Part shown: one piece after another, positions 38,125-47,611 of the stretch
How the letters are laid out: the number at the start of each line of letters is the position of its first letter
Numbering within the stretch: position 1 is the first letter of the stretch
Source of the DNA: Arthrobacter sp. ISL-48
Lineage (GTDB): Bacteria; Actinomycetota; Actinomycetes; Actinomycetales; Micrococcaceae
Direction of reading: 5' to 3'
Assembly: GCF_018613805.1 (NCBI RefSeq)
Contig: NZ_JAGGPL010000003.1
Span: 124,001-188,000 of the forward strand
Length of the DNA stretch: 64,000 nt
Position numbers and translations under genes: made by a program
The notes under the pieces: generated by a model
Told to the model about the DNA's origin: nothing
What the model saw: only the letters and a program-made list of their open reading frames with translations
Database searches by the model: none

Positions 38125-38550
38125 GGTGCTGGCCCGCGGGCCTGGGGTCCCCCTTCAGTTCCAATCAACAGCGCGGTTGACGCTGCTGGTGACGCTGGTG
38201 ACACCGGAGCGGCCCGGCAGTTGCCGAGCCCGCCGATACTCACCGGATTCCTTCCATCTTACGCCAGCACGCTGCCGCAGCAGGCCCGCGGGGGCCCTCT
38301 ATGAACCTCCGCGTTCATAACGCAAGCCCGCCCACTCACGACAGAAAGGCCTCCCTCGGAAAGGGTTTCCCGTCTTTTGGTATCAACTTCATATCGGCCT
38401 CATATCGTTCCCGTTGCAGTTGCCCGCGAACTCGGAATTGGGGTCCGCCGGCCAACTGCCCTGTGTAATGCTGGAAAGCCAGCAAAAGCTGGAGATCCAG
38501 GCCGTCCGGGGACCGGCCCATCACGCTGCAGGAAGGACAGGGCCATCACA
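38125..38550. other. 426-base gap between phoH and the GerMN lipoprotein gene
   Basis: No gene is supported here. The left part is the divergent phoH upstream region. The right part holds the 11-bp phased TATC repeats (38381-38413) and an inverted repeat GCAGTTG/CAACTGC (38416-38422, 38453-38459) that could fold the leader of the lipoprotein mRNA. An ORF frame is open through it from 38377 but lacks family similarity before the GTG at 38551. Confidence 0.5.
38381..38413 (+). promoter_or_regulatory. Three 11-bp phased TATC repeats
   Basis: TATCAACTTCA, TATCGGCCTCA and TATCGTTCCCG follow each other without gaps, so TATC recurs at 38381, 38392 and 38403, once per helical turn. TCATATCG is fully conserved at two junctions. 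Tandem sites of this period are typical of OmpR/PhoB-family response regulators. The site is about 140 bp upstream of the lipoprotein start. Confidence 0.45.
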
Positions 38551-39504
38551 GTGCCGGGAAGAGCAACGCCCCCCGCCGCGGGCCGTGCCTTGGGACACGT
38601 CCGTACCAAGTGCCTCTTTGGCCTCCTGCCTGTAGTCCTGGTCCTCTCCGGCTGCATCGCGGACCCGGGACCCGGTCCGACAGTAGCCTTGAGCACAGCC
38701 GCACCCAGCCGCTCCCCCTCAGCCCCCAGCACGAGCGCACCGCTGGAGACCACCCAGTCGACCAACAAGGCACCCGTCTATTGGATCGGCCGTAGCAACG
38801 GCAACGTCTTCCTGTACAGGGAGTTCAGGGACGTACCGGAACAGGAAAACCCGGTCACCCGTGCGCTGCACGCCATGATGTCGGACAAGCCCCTTGATCC
38901 GGATTTCTTCACCCCCTGGCAGAACCCCAAGAAACTGGCAACCTCGATCTCCGGCAAGAACGTCATCACCGTGGATGTTTCGGAGGATGCCTTCAACAGC
39001 AATCTCGACGGCGATATGGCCACCCGCGCCATCCAGCAACTCGTGTACACGGCCACCGCCGCCGCTGCCAGTTCGGGCCTTATCGATTCCGGCCAGCAGA
39101 TCCAGGTGGTGGTTCTGGTTGACAGCCACACCGATTACCTCGCGTTCGGCCATGTGCGGCTCGGGGCGCCGATGTCCCGGGCTGCGGGTATGGTCGCACC
39201 GGTCTGGATTATCGATCCCCAGGAAGGTGTGGACGTGCCCGGCGGCAGCGTCAAGATCACCGGCCGCAGCACACTTCCAGGCGGCAAGCTGCACTGGCAG
39301 ATCCTGCAGGCGGAAGCCAACGGCGACAAGAAGCCGTTCCTGACCGGTGAAACCACGGCCGCGGCGGACGCGGCGCAGTCCGGGGTGTTCACTTTGAACC
39401 TGACCCTCACGCCTGGCAATTACGAACTGCGGGTTTCCCAAGAAGACGCGTCCGGTGACCAGCAGGACCTGAACGTGGACACCCGCGGCTTCAGCGTCCG
39501 GTAG
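38551..39504 (+). CDS. GerMN/Gmad2-domain lipoprotein
   Basis: The 317-residue lipoprotein has a signal peptide (RTKCLFGLLPVVLVLSGC), a Pro/Ser/Thr-rich linker, a GerMN domain (about 70-200: VYWIGRSNGNVFLYREFRDVP, VITVDVSEDAFN, AIQQLVYTATAA, VVVLVDS) and a C-terminal Gmad2 immunoglobulin-like domain (VWIIDPQEGVDVPGGSVKITGRSTLPGG to the end). GerMN is named after spore germination proteins, but such lipoproteins are common in non-sporulating actinobacteria. GTG 38551 follows GGAAGGACAGGG. Function at the cell envelope is inferred. Confidence 0.85.
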   Translation: MPGRATPPAAGRALGHVRTKCLFGLLPVVLVLSGCIADPGPGPTVALSTAAPSRSPSAPSTSAPLETTQSTNKAPVYWIGRSNGNVFLYREFRDVPEQENPVTRALHAMMSDKPLDPDFFTPWQNPKKLATSISGKNVITVDVSEDAFNSNLDGDMATRAIQQLVYTATAAAASSGLIDSGQQIQVVVLVDSHTDYLAFGHVRLGAPMSRAAGMVAPVWIIDPQEGVDVPGGSVKITGRSTLPGGKLHWQILQAEANGDKKPFLTGETTAAADAAQSGVFTLNLTLTPGNYELRVSQEDASGDQQDLNVDTRGFSVR

Positions 39505-39509
39505 CGCCC

Positions 39510-40292
39510 CTAACCGGAAGCTGGGGTCCAGCGGCCCAGCACGTCGCTCGCCAGCACCACGGCTGCCGGCCCCGCGGTGGAAGACCGGAGAACGTGGTGG
39601 CCCAGGATCGCCGTCACGGCCCCTGCGCCGCAAAGCCGGGTGACTTCGCGCGGGCTGATGCCACCCTCGGGTCCAACAATAAGCAGGACTTCACGGGCAC
39701 CTGTTGCGGCCCCGGAAATACGCCAGGATTCCAGGACGGAACGCAGCGGCCGCACAGCATCCTCGTGGAGGATGATGGCAAGGTCAGCTGCGGCAACGGC
39801 AGCGGCCAGGCTGGCCGTGTCGACGGCGGCCCGCACTTCCGGGATCCAGGCGCGGCGGGCCTGTTTGGCGGCGGCCGTGACCACGGACTGCCACTTGGCG
39901 TGCGCCTTCGCCGCGCGCTCTCCCTTCCACCGCACGATGGACCGTTCGGACTGCCACGGTATGACGGCGTCAATGCCCAGTTCAGTGGCCGTTTCGGCCG
40001 CCAGTTCATCGCGGTCGCCCTTAGCCAGTGACTGGACGAGGACCAGCCGGATATCGGGCCTCGCCTCCTCTTCCAGCGAGGCGCACTCCACCGTCAGTTC
40101 GGCAGGCGACGAAGAAACAACCGTCCCGGTGAGCCTCTTTCCAGCACCGTCCGCGATGTCCACGGATTCACCGGGGCCCAGCCGCTTGACAGTGACCGCG
40201 TGCCGGGCCTCCGGCCCGTCCAACACAAACCGGCCGCCGGGGACAACATGGTCCAGGGACCCGGCGGGGCTGAAGAAGACCGGATTGCTCAC
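39510..40292 (-). CDS. rsmE: 16S rRNA (uracil-1498-N3)-methyltransferase
   Basis: A SPOUT-class methyltransferase modifying helix 44 of 16S rRNA with S-adenosylmethionine. The 260-residue protein has an N-terminal PUA-like part (DGPEARHAVTVKRLGPGESVDIADGAGKRL) and the knotted C-terminal domain with LLIVGPEGGISPREV and ILGHHVLRSSTAGPAA. GTG 40292 is two bases after the dnaJ stop. Third gene of hrcA-dnaJ-rsmE. Confidence 0.94.
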   Translation of the reverse strand: MSNPVFFSPAGSLDHVVPGGRFVLDGPEARHAVTVKRLGPGESVDIADGAGKRLTGTVVSSSPAELTVECASLEEEARPDIRLVLVQSLAKGDRDELAAETATELGIDAVIPWQSERSIVRWKGERAAKAHAKWQSVVTAAAKQARRAWIPEVRAAVDTASLAAAVAAADLAIILHEDAVRPLRSVLESWRISGAATGAREVLLIVGPEGGISPREVTRLCGAGAVTAILGHHVLRSSTAGPAAVVLASDVLGRWTPASG

Positions 40293-40294
40293 TG

Positions 40295-41422
40295 CTAGAG
40301 GTTACCGAGCCGGTCCCGGAGCTTGGCGAAGACACCGCCGCTGGCAGCCAGCTTCCCCTCGGTGAACTGTTCGCCGCGCAGCTTCGCCAGCTGCCGCAGG
40401 AGGTCCTCTTGTGCTGAATCCAGTTTTGAAGGCGTTTCGACCTGAAGATGGACTTTCAGGTCGCCGCGGCCGTAGCCGCGCAAGTGGGTCACGCCCAGGC
40501 CCCTGAGGGTAATGATCTCTCCGGACTGGGTACCCGACTTCACGTCGATCTCCTGCATCCCGTCGAAGGTATCCAGCGTGAGCTCTGTTCCCAGGGCAGC
40601 CGCGGTCATTGGAATATTGAGGGTGGCGTGGAGGTCGTCACCGTCGCGGACGTAGGTGGCGTCGTTGTTGACCCGGATTTCGACATAGAGGTCACCGGAG
40701 GGGCCTCCTGCCGGACCTGCTTCGCCCTGGCCGGAAAGCTGGATGCGCGTGCCCGTGGCTACACCGGCGGGAACCTTGATGGTCAGGGAACGCCTGCTGC
40801 GGATCCGGCCCTGCCCGCTGCATTCGTTGCACGGGTCCTTGATGACCGTTCCGAATCCTTCGCAGGTACCACACGGAGCAGCTGTCATGACCTGGCCCAG
40901 GATGGAGCGCACCGCGCGCTGGACCTGTCCGCTTCCGCCGCAGATGTCGCAGCGTTCCGGGTGGGTCCCCTCGCGGCAGCAGGAACCGTTGCAGGTAGGG
41001 CAGGTGACGGCCGTATCTACCTCGAGCTTTTTGTTGACGCCGAACACGGCATCCCGGAGCTCGATCCGGACGCTGATGAGCGCGTCCTGTCCACGCCGGA
41101 CACGCGACGCGGGGCCGGACGATCCACCGGCACCGAAGAAGGTGTCGAAAATATCCTGGAAGGCGAAGCCCTGGCCTGAGTACGCTCCCCCGCCAAAGCC
41201 ATTGTCCGTACCGTTCTCATTGCCCGTGGTGTCATAGACCCGACGCTTCTGCGGGTCGGAGAGCACCTCGTAGGCGTGGGTCACGGCCTTGAAGCGGTCC
41301 GATGCATCATCTCCGGGGTTGACGTCCGGATGAAGAGTGCGGGCCAGCTTGCGGTAGGCCTTCTTGATCTCTTCTCCGGTGGCTTCCGGCGAGACGCCAA
41401 GGACGTCGTAGTGGCTGCTCAA
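40295..41422 (-). CDS. dnaJ: Chaperone DnaJ (second copy type, hrcA-linked)
   Basis: A 375-residue type I DnaJ: J domain with HPD (YDVLGVSPEATGEEIKKAYRKLARTLHPDVNPGD), Gly/Phe-rich linker, four CxxCxGxG-like zinc repeats (CPTCNGSC, CDICGGSG, CGTCEGFG, CNECSGQG; the first is irregular) and the C-terminal substrate domain. It works with DnaK. TTG 41422 is the start that fits the conserved SSHYDVLG N-terminus. Actinobacteria usually have another dnaJ in the dnaK operon. Confidence 0.94.
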   Translation of the reverse strand: MSSHYDVLGVSPEATGEEIKKAYRKLARTLHPDVNPGDDASDRFKAVTHAYEVLSDPQKRRVYDTTGNENGTDNGFGGGAYSGQGFAFQDIFDTFFGAGGSSGPASRVRRGQDALISVRIELRDAVFGVNKKLEVDTAVTCPTCNGSCCREGTHPERCDICGGSGQVQRAVRSILGQVMTAAPCGTCEGFGTVIKDPCNECSGQGRIRSRRSLTIKVPAGVATGTRIQLSGQGEAGPAGGPSGDLYVEIRVNNDATYVRDGDDLHATLNIPMTAAALGTELTLDTFDGMQEIDVKSGTQSGEIITLRGLGVTHLRGYGRGDLKVHLQVETPSKLDSAQEDLLRQLAKLRGEQFTEGKLAASGGVFAKLRDRLGNL

Positions 41423-41519
41423 AGTTCGTTTCTCTTCCTAGTCGTAGTGCTTGCAGTTGTACTGCCCGCACTGCTCTTCGTGTCTGGATCCTGAATCAGT
41501 ACCGTCACGGCGTGTGCTG

Positions 41520-42533
41520 TCACGGACCCAGGATCCTGGAAAGGTAGCGGGCTACTGCCCGGACGGCAGCCATGGTGGTGGGATAGTCCATCCGGGTGGG
41601 ACCCAGCACGCCGATCTTGGCGGTACTGTCAGGTCCGTAGCCGGTGGCCACAACCGACGCTTCTGCCAGGCCGTCGTAGGGATTTTCACGGCCGATGCTG
41701 ACGGTCACACCCCTCGGATCCTGCGCCATGTCGCTCAGCAGGCGCAGCATCACCACTTGTTCCTCAAGTGCTTCGAGCACCGGACCGATACTGAGCGGGA
41801 AATCCACGTTGGACCTGGCAAGGTTGGCCGTCCCTGCCATGACCATCCGTTCCTCGCGACTGCTGTGGGCCAGGGTTTCAAGCCCGTGCGACAGGGCCTG
41901 CGCTGCTTGCCGCTGGCCGGAGCCGACGGCGGACACCACGCCCGGAAGGGACCGCGTGAGCTGGCTCAACGGTGTCCCGGAAAGCGAACCAAGGAACCTG
42001 GCGCGCAAGCCCGCGAGGGCTTCGTCGCTGAGTTCCTGGCCGACGTCGATTACCCGCTGTTCCACCTTACCGGTGGTGGCAATAAGAACCACGAGGACCT
42101 GCCGCGGCGCCAGGAGCACGAATTCGATGTGCCGGATGGTGGCGCGGCTCAGGTGGGGGTACTGCACAACGGCCACCTGGTTGGTCAGTTGGGATAACAA
42201 CCTGACTGTACGGTCCAGGACGTCGTCCAGGTCGTCGGACCCCTCCAGCAATGACTGGATGGCCCTCCGTTCCGCCGGCGAGAGCGGTTTTACTGCGGAG
42301 ATCTGGTCGACAAACAGCCGGTAACCCTTGTCGGTAGGGATGCGTCCTGCGCTCGTGTGGGGCGCAGTGATCAGCCCTTCGTCTTCGAGTGCTGCCATGT
42401 CGTTCCGGATGGTGGCGCTGGACACGCCCAGATGGTGGCGTTCGACCAGGGCCTTTGAACCGACAGGCTCACGGGAGTGCACATAGTCCTCCACAATGGC
42501 ACGCAGTACTTCCAGCTTGCGCGGTTCGCTCAC
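41520..42533 (-). CDS. hrcA: Heat-inducible transcription repressor HrcA
   Basis: HrcA binds CIRCE and represses chaperone genes until heat stress. The 337-residue protein has an N-terminal winged helix ([51 protein letters not shown], then [18 protein letters not shown]) and a GAF-like domain ([21 protein letters not shown]). GTG 42533 gives the conserved SEPRKLEVL start; 33 upstream codons in frame are not conserved. A CIRCE-like element lies about 90 bp upstream. Confidence 0.95.
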   Translation of the reverse strand: MSEPRKLEVLRAIVEDYVHSREPVGSKALVERHHLGVSSATIRNDMAALEDEGLITAPHTSAGRIPTDKGYRLFVDQISAVKPLSPAERRAIQSLLEGSDDLDDVLDRTVRLLSQLTNQVAVVQYPHLSRATIRHIEFVLLAPRQVLVVLIATTGKVEQRVIDVGQELSDEALAGLRARFLGSLSGTPLSQLTRSLPGVVSAVGSGQRQAAQALSHGLETLAHSSREERMVMAGTANLARSNVDFPLSIGPVLEALEEQVVMLRLLSDMAQDPRGVTVSIGRENPYDGLAEASVVATGYGPDSTAKIGVLGPTRMDYPTTMAAVRAVARYLSRILGP

Positions 42534-42618
42534 ACTCCACCTCCATCTGCGGTCACAGGCCGTCCGCCCACACGGGCGGGAATTCCCTCTTGGCGCACCG
42601 CGCTCGTTCCAACACGGC

Positions 42619-42645
42619 TTAGCACTCGACATGCCTAAGTGCTAA
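42619..42645. promoter_or_regulatory. CIRCE element
   Basis: TTAGCACTC, nine bases, AAGTGCTAA. It matches the CIRCE consensus TTAGCACTC-N9-GAGTGCTAA at 17 of 18 positions. It lies between hrcA and the divergent DUF3097 gene and close to a TAATAT -10 (42651-42656) that points toward DUF3097. Confidence 0.9.
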
Positions 42646-42735
42646 CAGTCTAATATGTCTGACCGCGTTGTTAGCATTGGTACCGCTCCGGGCGAACATT
42701 CCGGGTCACGATCTAGCGCAAGGCGGAGTCAATCC

Positions 42736-43590
42736 ATGCAGTACCAGAACTGGGGCCCGCAGGAAATTTCCGCCCCCGCCCGAAGCGAACTGCCTGAAGT
42801 TCCGGTGGAACGCGGGATGGTGCTGGAGGACGTCCAGTCGGGCTGGGTGGGCGCCGTGACGCGCGTGGAGAAGTCCGGCGGCATGCATGTCGTTGCCCTG
42901 GAGGACCGGCGAGGCAAGTCGCGGTCCTTCCGGCTGGGGTTCGGTTTCCTCCTTGAAGGCAGGCCCATCCGGCTCATGCCGCCCGCTCCCCGGCAGGCCG
43001 CCGCGGCCGCCTCTACACCAGGGCGGACAGCTTCCGGCTCCGTCCGGGTGGCCGGTCAACGCGCCCAAATCGCCAAAGCGAGCCGAATCTGGGTGGAGGG
43101 AAAGCACGACGCCGAACTCGTGGAAAAGGTCTGGGGCGACGACCTCCGGGTGGAAGGCATCGTCGTCGAACCTTTGCATGGAATTGATGACCTGGCGTCC
43201 GCTGTCGCCGATTTCGGCCCCGGACCAGGCCGCCGGTTGGGTGTCCTGGTTGACCACCTTGTGCCGGACTCCAAGGAGTCCCGGATTGCCGACACCGTCA
43301 TGGCCTCCCCCGGCGCTGCCGGGAACGTCCTCATCGTTGGCCACCCCTACGTGGACGTGTGGCAGGCCATTCGCCCGGCGGTGCTTGGCATCGATCAGTG
43401 GCCCGTGGTTCCCCGCGGGCAGGACTGGAAGACCGGCATCCTGGCCGCGTTCGGCTGGCCGCACGCCACCAAGGAGGACATTGGTCTGGGCTGGCAGAAA
43501 CTGCTGGGAGCAGTCCGCAGCTACGCGGATCTGGAGGCATCGCTGCTCGGCAGGGTGGAGGAGGTCATCGACTTCCTGACAGTGCCGTAA
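42736..43590 (+). CDS. DUF3097 protein with Toprim-like segment
   Basis: An actinobacterial protein of unknown function, 284 residues. N-terminus QNWGPQEISAPARSELPEVPVERGMVLED is the DUF3097 signature; IWVEGKHDAELVEKVWGDDL and LGVLVDHLVPDSKE look like the Glu and Asp elements of a Toprim fold, which suggests nucleic-acid or nucleotide chemistry (inference). ATG 42736 follows GGAG; the frame opens 27 codons earlier at ATG 42655, but that lies on the promoter -10. Divergent from hrcA across the CIRCE site. Confidence 0.85.
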   Translation: MQYQNWGPQEISAPARSELPEVPVERGMVLEDVQSGWVGAVTRVEKSGGMHVVALEDRRGKSRSFRLGFGFLLEGRPIRLMPPAPRQAAAAASTPGRTASGSVRVAGQRAQIAKASRIWVEGKHDAELVEKVWGDDLRVEGIVVEPLHGIDDLASAVADFGPGPGRRLGVLVDHLVPDSKESRIADTVMASPGAAGNVLIVGHPYVDVWQAIRPAVLGIDQWPVVPRGQDWKTGILAAFGWPHATKEDIGLGWQKLLGAVRSYADLEASLLGRVEEVIDFLTVP

Positions 43591-43742
43591 CCACCCGCGG
43601 CAGCGGCTCTTGCAGCTCCTGCTCTGGAACGGTCAAGGCTGCATTCCGGCGCTGAACCAGTATTCTTGGTACTGCGGAGCCTGTTTCACTTCAGTTCGGC
43701 ACCTCCATTACCAGCACCATTGCACTTTCGAAGGAAGACACC

Positions 43743-44162
43743 GTGGCAGATAACGCACGTGAACACACGGACAACCAGGGCGGCCCAGGCCGTTCCGAGT
43801 ACCATGGCGTTCCGGCAAATGCACTGCCACTGACGGCGAGCGAGGACCGCCAGTGGGCCACGCTGGCCCACTTCGGGGGGATCTTGGGCTGCGTCCCGTC
43901 CCTGCTGATCTACCTCATCTTCCGCGACCGCGGGCCGTTCACGGCGCAGGAGTCCAAGGAAGCGCTTAATTTCAGCCTGCCGCCCACCATCGCCGCGGTA
44001 GTGGCAAACATTCTGGTTTTCATCCCCGTGGTGGGCAACATGTTTGCCGTCATCGCCACTCTGATCTGGATCGCGCTGACCTGCTACTCGGTTGCGGCGG
44101 GCATCCACGTGAACCGGGGCCAGCCGCACCGGTATCAGTACAACCTCCGCTGGATTAAGTAG
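43743..44162 (+). CDS. DUF4870 membrane protein
   Basis: A 139-residue protein: a polar 35-residue N-terminus, then ASEDRQWATLAHFGGILGCVPSLLIYLIFRDRGPFTAQESKEALNFSL and two further helices, the DUF4870 (Tic20-like) pattern of about three membrane segments. GTG 43743 follows CGAAGGAAG. Function unknown. It lies convergent with hemW. Confidence 0.85.
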   Translation: MADNAREHTDNQGGPGRSEYHGVPANALPLTASEDRQWATLAHFGGILGCVPSLLIYLIFRDRGPFTAQESKEALNFSLPPTIAAVVANILVFIPVVGNMFAVIATLIWIALTCYSVAAGIHVNRGQPHRYQYNLRWIK

Positions 44163-44231
44163 CGGCAGCAAGATGGGCCCCGCCCACAGGGCTCCCTGGC
44201 CGAGCTTGCGGGGTTAGGGTGCGGGTGGGGA

Positions 44232-45461
44232 CTAGTCCGGCAGGATCCTGCGGACTACTGCGTCGGCCAGCAGACGGCCCTTGAGGGTCAGATGCAGGCG
44301 GCCGTGGAACGCAGCGGGCGCGTCCACCAGACCGTCGGCGATCAGCCCGGCAACAGCATGCCGGCCCTGCTCCCCGAGTGATTCGATGCCAAGGCCAGAA
44401 ACAAGCCTGGCCTCCAACATGATGCGTTCCACGTTGCGTGTTTCGGCGTCCAGGGTCTCCCTGCCCGCAGCCGGAGACACGGCTTGGGCCAGCCGCCCGG
44501 CATACGCTGTCGGATGTTTGACGTTCCACCAGCGCACTCCGCCGACATGGGAATGGGCGCCGGGACCGATGCCCCACCAGTCGTCGCCGCGCCAGTACGC
44601 CAGGTTGTGCCTGCACGCCTGCTCCGGTGTCCGCGCCCAGTTGCTGACCTCGTACCAGTCCAGTCCGGCGGCAGAGATGAGCTGGTCCGCGAGTTCGTAC
44701 TTGGCCGCGTGGTCGTCATCGTCAATGCCTGGCACGTCGCCGCGGCGGATCTGAGCGGCAAGTTTGGTGCCGTCCTCCACGATCAGCGCGTAGGCGCTGA
44801 TGTGGTCCGGCTCATAGGACAGGGCCGTCTCCAGCGAATACCGCCAGTCGTCCAGCGATTCCCCGGGCGTGCCATAGATGAGGTCCAGGCTCACGGCCAG
44901 GCCGGCGTCCCGTGCCCATTGCACCACCTGAGGTACCCGGCTGGGGGTATGGGTACGGTCCAGGACCTTCAGGACATGCGGAACGGCTGACTGCATGCCA
45001 AAGGACACCCTGGTGAAACCAGCGTCCTTGAGCAGCGCGAGGGATTCGGGGGTTACGGAATCCGGGTTGGCCTCGGTGGTCACTTCGGCCCCCGGCTCAA
45101 TCCCCCACTCGTCGATGGCAGCGCCGAGAATACGCGCCAGGTCCTCCGCCGGAAGAAGCGTCGGCGTGCCGCCGCCGAAGAACACCGTGCGCAGCGGGCG
45201 GGGCGGCAGGCCGGATGCCTTAAGCGCCCGCGCGGCCAGCTTCACTTCGGAGACGGCGGTGCTGGCATAGGCGTCCTGAGAAGCTCCGCCGCCCAGTTCC
45301 GTGGCGGTGTACGTGTTGAAATCGCAGTAACCGCACCGGACCGCACAGAACGGAATATGAACGTACAGACCAAAGGCCCGGTCCGCCGCACCGTCTACTA
45401 CCTGCGGAGGCAGCAGACCGTTCGACGGCGCCGGGTCGCCGAGGGGAAGAACGCTAGGCAC
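44232..45461 (-). CDS. hemW: Radical SAM haem chaperone HemW
   Basis: HemW binds haem and an Fe4S4 cluster and hands haem to target proteins such as respiratory enzymes; it was long annotated as an oxygen-independent coproporphyrinogen oxidase. The 409-residue protein has the cluster motif HIPFCAVRCGYCDFNTY, FFGGGTPTLLPAEDL, EANPDSVTPESLALLKDAGFTRVSFGMQS, and the HemN C-terminal domain. GTG 45461 follows GGAGG. The gene is 36 bases after lepA, a common pairing. Confidence 0.92.
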   Translation of the reverse strand: MPSVLPLGDPAPSNGLLPPQVVDGAADRAFGLYVHIPFCAVRCGYCDFNTYTATELGGGASQDAYASTAVSEVKLAARALKASGLPPRPLRTVFFGGGTPTLLPAEDLARILGAAIDEWGIEPGAEVTTEANPDSVTPESLALLKDAGFTRVSFGMQSAVPHVLKVLDRTHTPSRVPQVVQWARDAGLAVSLDLIYGTPGESLDDWRYSLETALSYEPDHISAYALIVEDGTKLAAQIRRGDVPGIDDDDHAAKYELADQLISAAGLDWYEVSNWARTPEQACRHNLAYWRGDDWWGIGPGAHSHVGGVRWWNVKHPTAYAGRLAQAVSPAAGRETLDAETRNVERIMLEARLVSGLGIESLGEQGRHAVAGLIADGLVDAPAAFHGRLHLTLKGRLLADAVVRRILPD

Positions 45462-45497
45462 TGGTGCGGCCTCCGGTGGTTCCGGCCACGGTCATCA

Positions 45498-47351
45498 CTA
45501 CTTCTTGGCCTTGTCCTTGGACTCGTCCGTGGTCAGGGCGGCAATGAAGGCCTCCTGCGGAACCTCCACGCGGCCCACCATCTTCATGCGCTTCTTGCCT
45601 TCCTTCTGCTTTTCCAGAAGTTTGCGCTTACGGGTGATGTCACCGCCGTAGCACTTGGCCAGCACATCCTTGCGGATGGCCCTGATGCTTTCGCGGGCGA
45701 TAATCCTGGAGCCGATGGCTGCCTGGATCGGGACTTCGAACTGCTGCCTCGGGATGAGTTCACGCAGCTTGCCGGTCATCATGACGCCGTACGCATACGC
45801 CTTGTCGCGGTGCGTGATGGCAGAGAAGGCATCAACCTGCTCGCCTTGAAGCATGATGTCCACCTTGACGAGGTCCGCAACCTGGTCGCCGTCGGCCTTC
45901 CAGTCCAGCGAGCCATAGCCGCGTGTCTTGGACTTGAGGATGTCAAAGAAGTCGAAAACGATTTCGGCCAACGGCAGGCGGTACCGAATTTCCACCCGGT
46001 CCTCGGAGAGGTAATCCATGCCGCCCATCACGCCGCGCCGGCTCTGGCACAGCTCCATGATTGCCCCGACGAACTCGTTGGGCGCGAGGATGGTGGCGGA
46101 AACCATGGGTTCCCGGACCTCTGCAACTTTGCCCGTGGGGTATTCGCTGGGGTTGGTGACGTGGACGACCTTCTTGTCCTCCAGGGTCACCTCGTATTCC
46201 ACGTTGGGGGCCGTGGAAATCAAGTCCAGGTTGTATTCGCGTTCCAGTCGCTCGCGGGTGATTTCCAGGTGCAGCAGGCCCAGGAAGCCGACGCGGAATC
46301 CGAAGCCCAGCGCCGCCGATGTCTCGGGCTCGTACACCAGCGCCGCATCGTTGAGCATGAGTTTCTCCAGCGCATCACGGAGTACCGGGTAGTCCGTGCC
46401 GTCCAAGGGATAAAGGCCGGAGAAGACCATGGGCTTGGCGTCCGCGTAGCCACTCAATGACTGTGCGGCAGGCTTGGCCAGATTCGTCACCGTGTCGCCG
46501 ACCTTGGACTGGCGGACGTCCTTCACGCCGGTAATGAGGTAGCCGACCTCGCCGACGCCCAGTCCCTTGGATGGGGTTGGCTCCGGTGAGCTGACACCGA
46601 TTTCCAGGAGCTCGTGCGTGGCACGGGTGGACATCATCTGGATTTTCTCGCGGGGGTGCAGCATGCCGTCGACCACCCGGACGTAGGTGACCACGCCACG
46701 GTAGGTGTCGTAGACGGAGTCAAAGATCATGGCGCGGGCCGGAGCATCAGGGTTGCCCACGGGCGCTGGAAGGTCGCGCACGATCTTGTCGAGCAGGACC
46801 TCGACGCCGGCCCCTGTCTTGCCGGAGACGCGAAGCACGTCGTCGGGATCTCCGCCGATCAGGTTGGCAAGTTCAGCCGCGTACTTTTCGGGCTGGGCGG
46901 CCGGGAGGTCGATTTTATTGAGGACCGGGATGATGGTGAGGTTGTTTTCCATCGCCAGGTAGAGGTTGGCCAGCGTCTGGGCCTCGATGCCCTGGGCAGC
47001 GTCTACCAGCAGCACGGCGCCTTCACAGGCTGCCAGCGAACGGGAGACTTCGTAGGTGAAGTCAACGTGCCCAGGGGTGTCGATCATGTTCAGTGCGTAG
47101 CTGGTGCCGTCCAGTTCCCAGGGCATACGGACAGCCTGGGACTTGATGGTGATGCCGCGTTCGCGCTCAATGTCCATGCGGTCCAGGTACTGGGCCTTCA
47201 TGTCGCGGGACTGAACGACCCCGGTGAACTGCAGCATCCTGTCGGCCAGGGTGGACTTACCGTGGTCAATGTGCGCGATGATGCAGAAATTCCGGATGAT
47301 GGCCGGATCTGTCGCGGCGGGCACCGGGGCGGTGCGGGCCATGGGAGACAC
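45498..47351 (-). CDS. lepA: Elongation factor 4
   Basis: A ribosome-associated GTPase that back-translocates or helps initiation under stress. The 617-residue protein has G1 [14 protein letters not shown]2/G3 [13 protein letters not shown] and [32 protein letters not shown]4 NKIDLP, EF-G-like domains and the LepA C-terminal domain ([25 protein letters not shown]). GTG 47351 follows AAGGA; ATG 47342 is a possible alternative. Confidence 0.97.
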   Translation of the reverse strand: MSPMARTAPVPAATDPAIIRNFCIIAHIDHGKSTLADRMLQFTGVVQSRDMKAQYLDRMDIERERGITIKSQAVRMPWELDGTSYALNMIDTPGHVDFTYEVSRSLAACEGAVLLVDAAQGIEAQTLANLYLAMENNLTIIPVLNKIDLPAAQPEKYAAELANLIGGDPDDVLRVSGKTGAGVEVLLDKIVRDLPAPVGNPDAPARAMIFDSVYDTYRGVVTYVRVVDGMLHPREKIQMMSTRATHELLEIGVSSPEPTPSKGLGVGEVGYLITGVKDVRQSKVGDTVTNLAKPAAQSLSGYADAKPMVFSGLYPLDGTDYPVLRDALEKLMLNDAALVYEPETSAALGFGFRVGFLGLLHLEITRERLEREYNLDLISTAPNVEYEVTLEDKKVVHVTNPSEYPTGKVAEVREPMVSATILAPNEFVGAIMELCQSRRGVMGGMDYLSEDRVEIRYRLPLAEIVFDFFDILKSKTRGYGSLDWKADGDQVADLVKVDIMLQGEQVDAFSAITHRDKAYAYGVMMTGKLRELIPRQQFEVPIQAAIGSRIIARESIRAIRKDVLAKCYGGDITRKRKLLEKQKEGKKRMKMVGRVEVPQEAFIAALTTDESKDKAKK

Positions 47352-47611
47352 GCAGGGTCCTTACTGTTGGCATTCACTGATGGCTTCATGCAGCCGGGCA
47401 GGACACAGCGAAGGCACCCTGCGGAACGACCGCACATGTGGAACCTCCAGTGTCCCACGTCCGGGCGGATCGCACTGCATTCGGCGGGCAACTCACTGCG
47501 CCGTTGCCACCGCACCGTTTTCGCTCCCCATCACAGGAGCGTCCGCCTTGCGTGGGCCGCAGGCCGGGGCTGACGACCGGAGCCGGACGGGGCCGGCGAT
47601 AGGGTTGCCCC

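Noticed and set aside
38416-38550. c-di-AMP or other known riboswitch before the lipoprotein gene
   Set aside because: An inverted repeat is present, but I could not match the conserved core of any riboswitch class.
38551-39504. Sporulation or germination function for the GerMN protein
   Set aside because: The domain name is historical; nothing else in the window indicates sporulation and such lipoproteins are common in non-sporulating actinobacteria.
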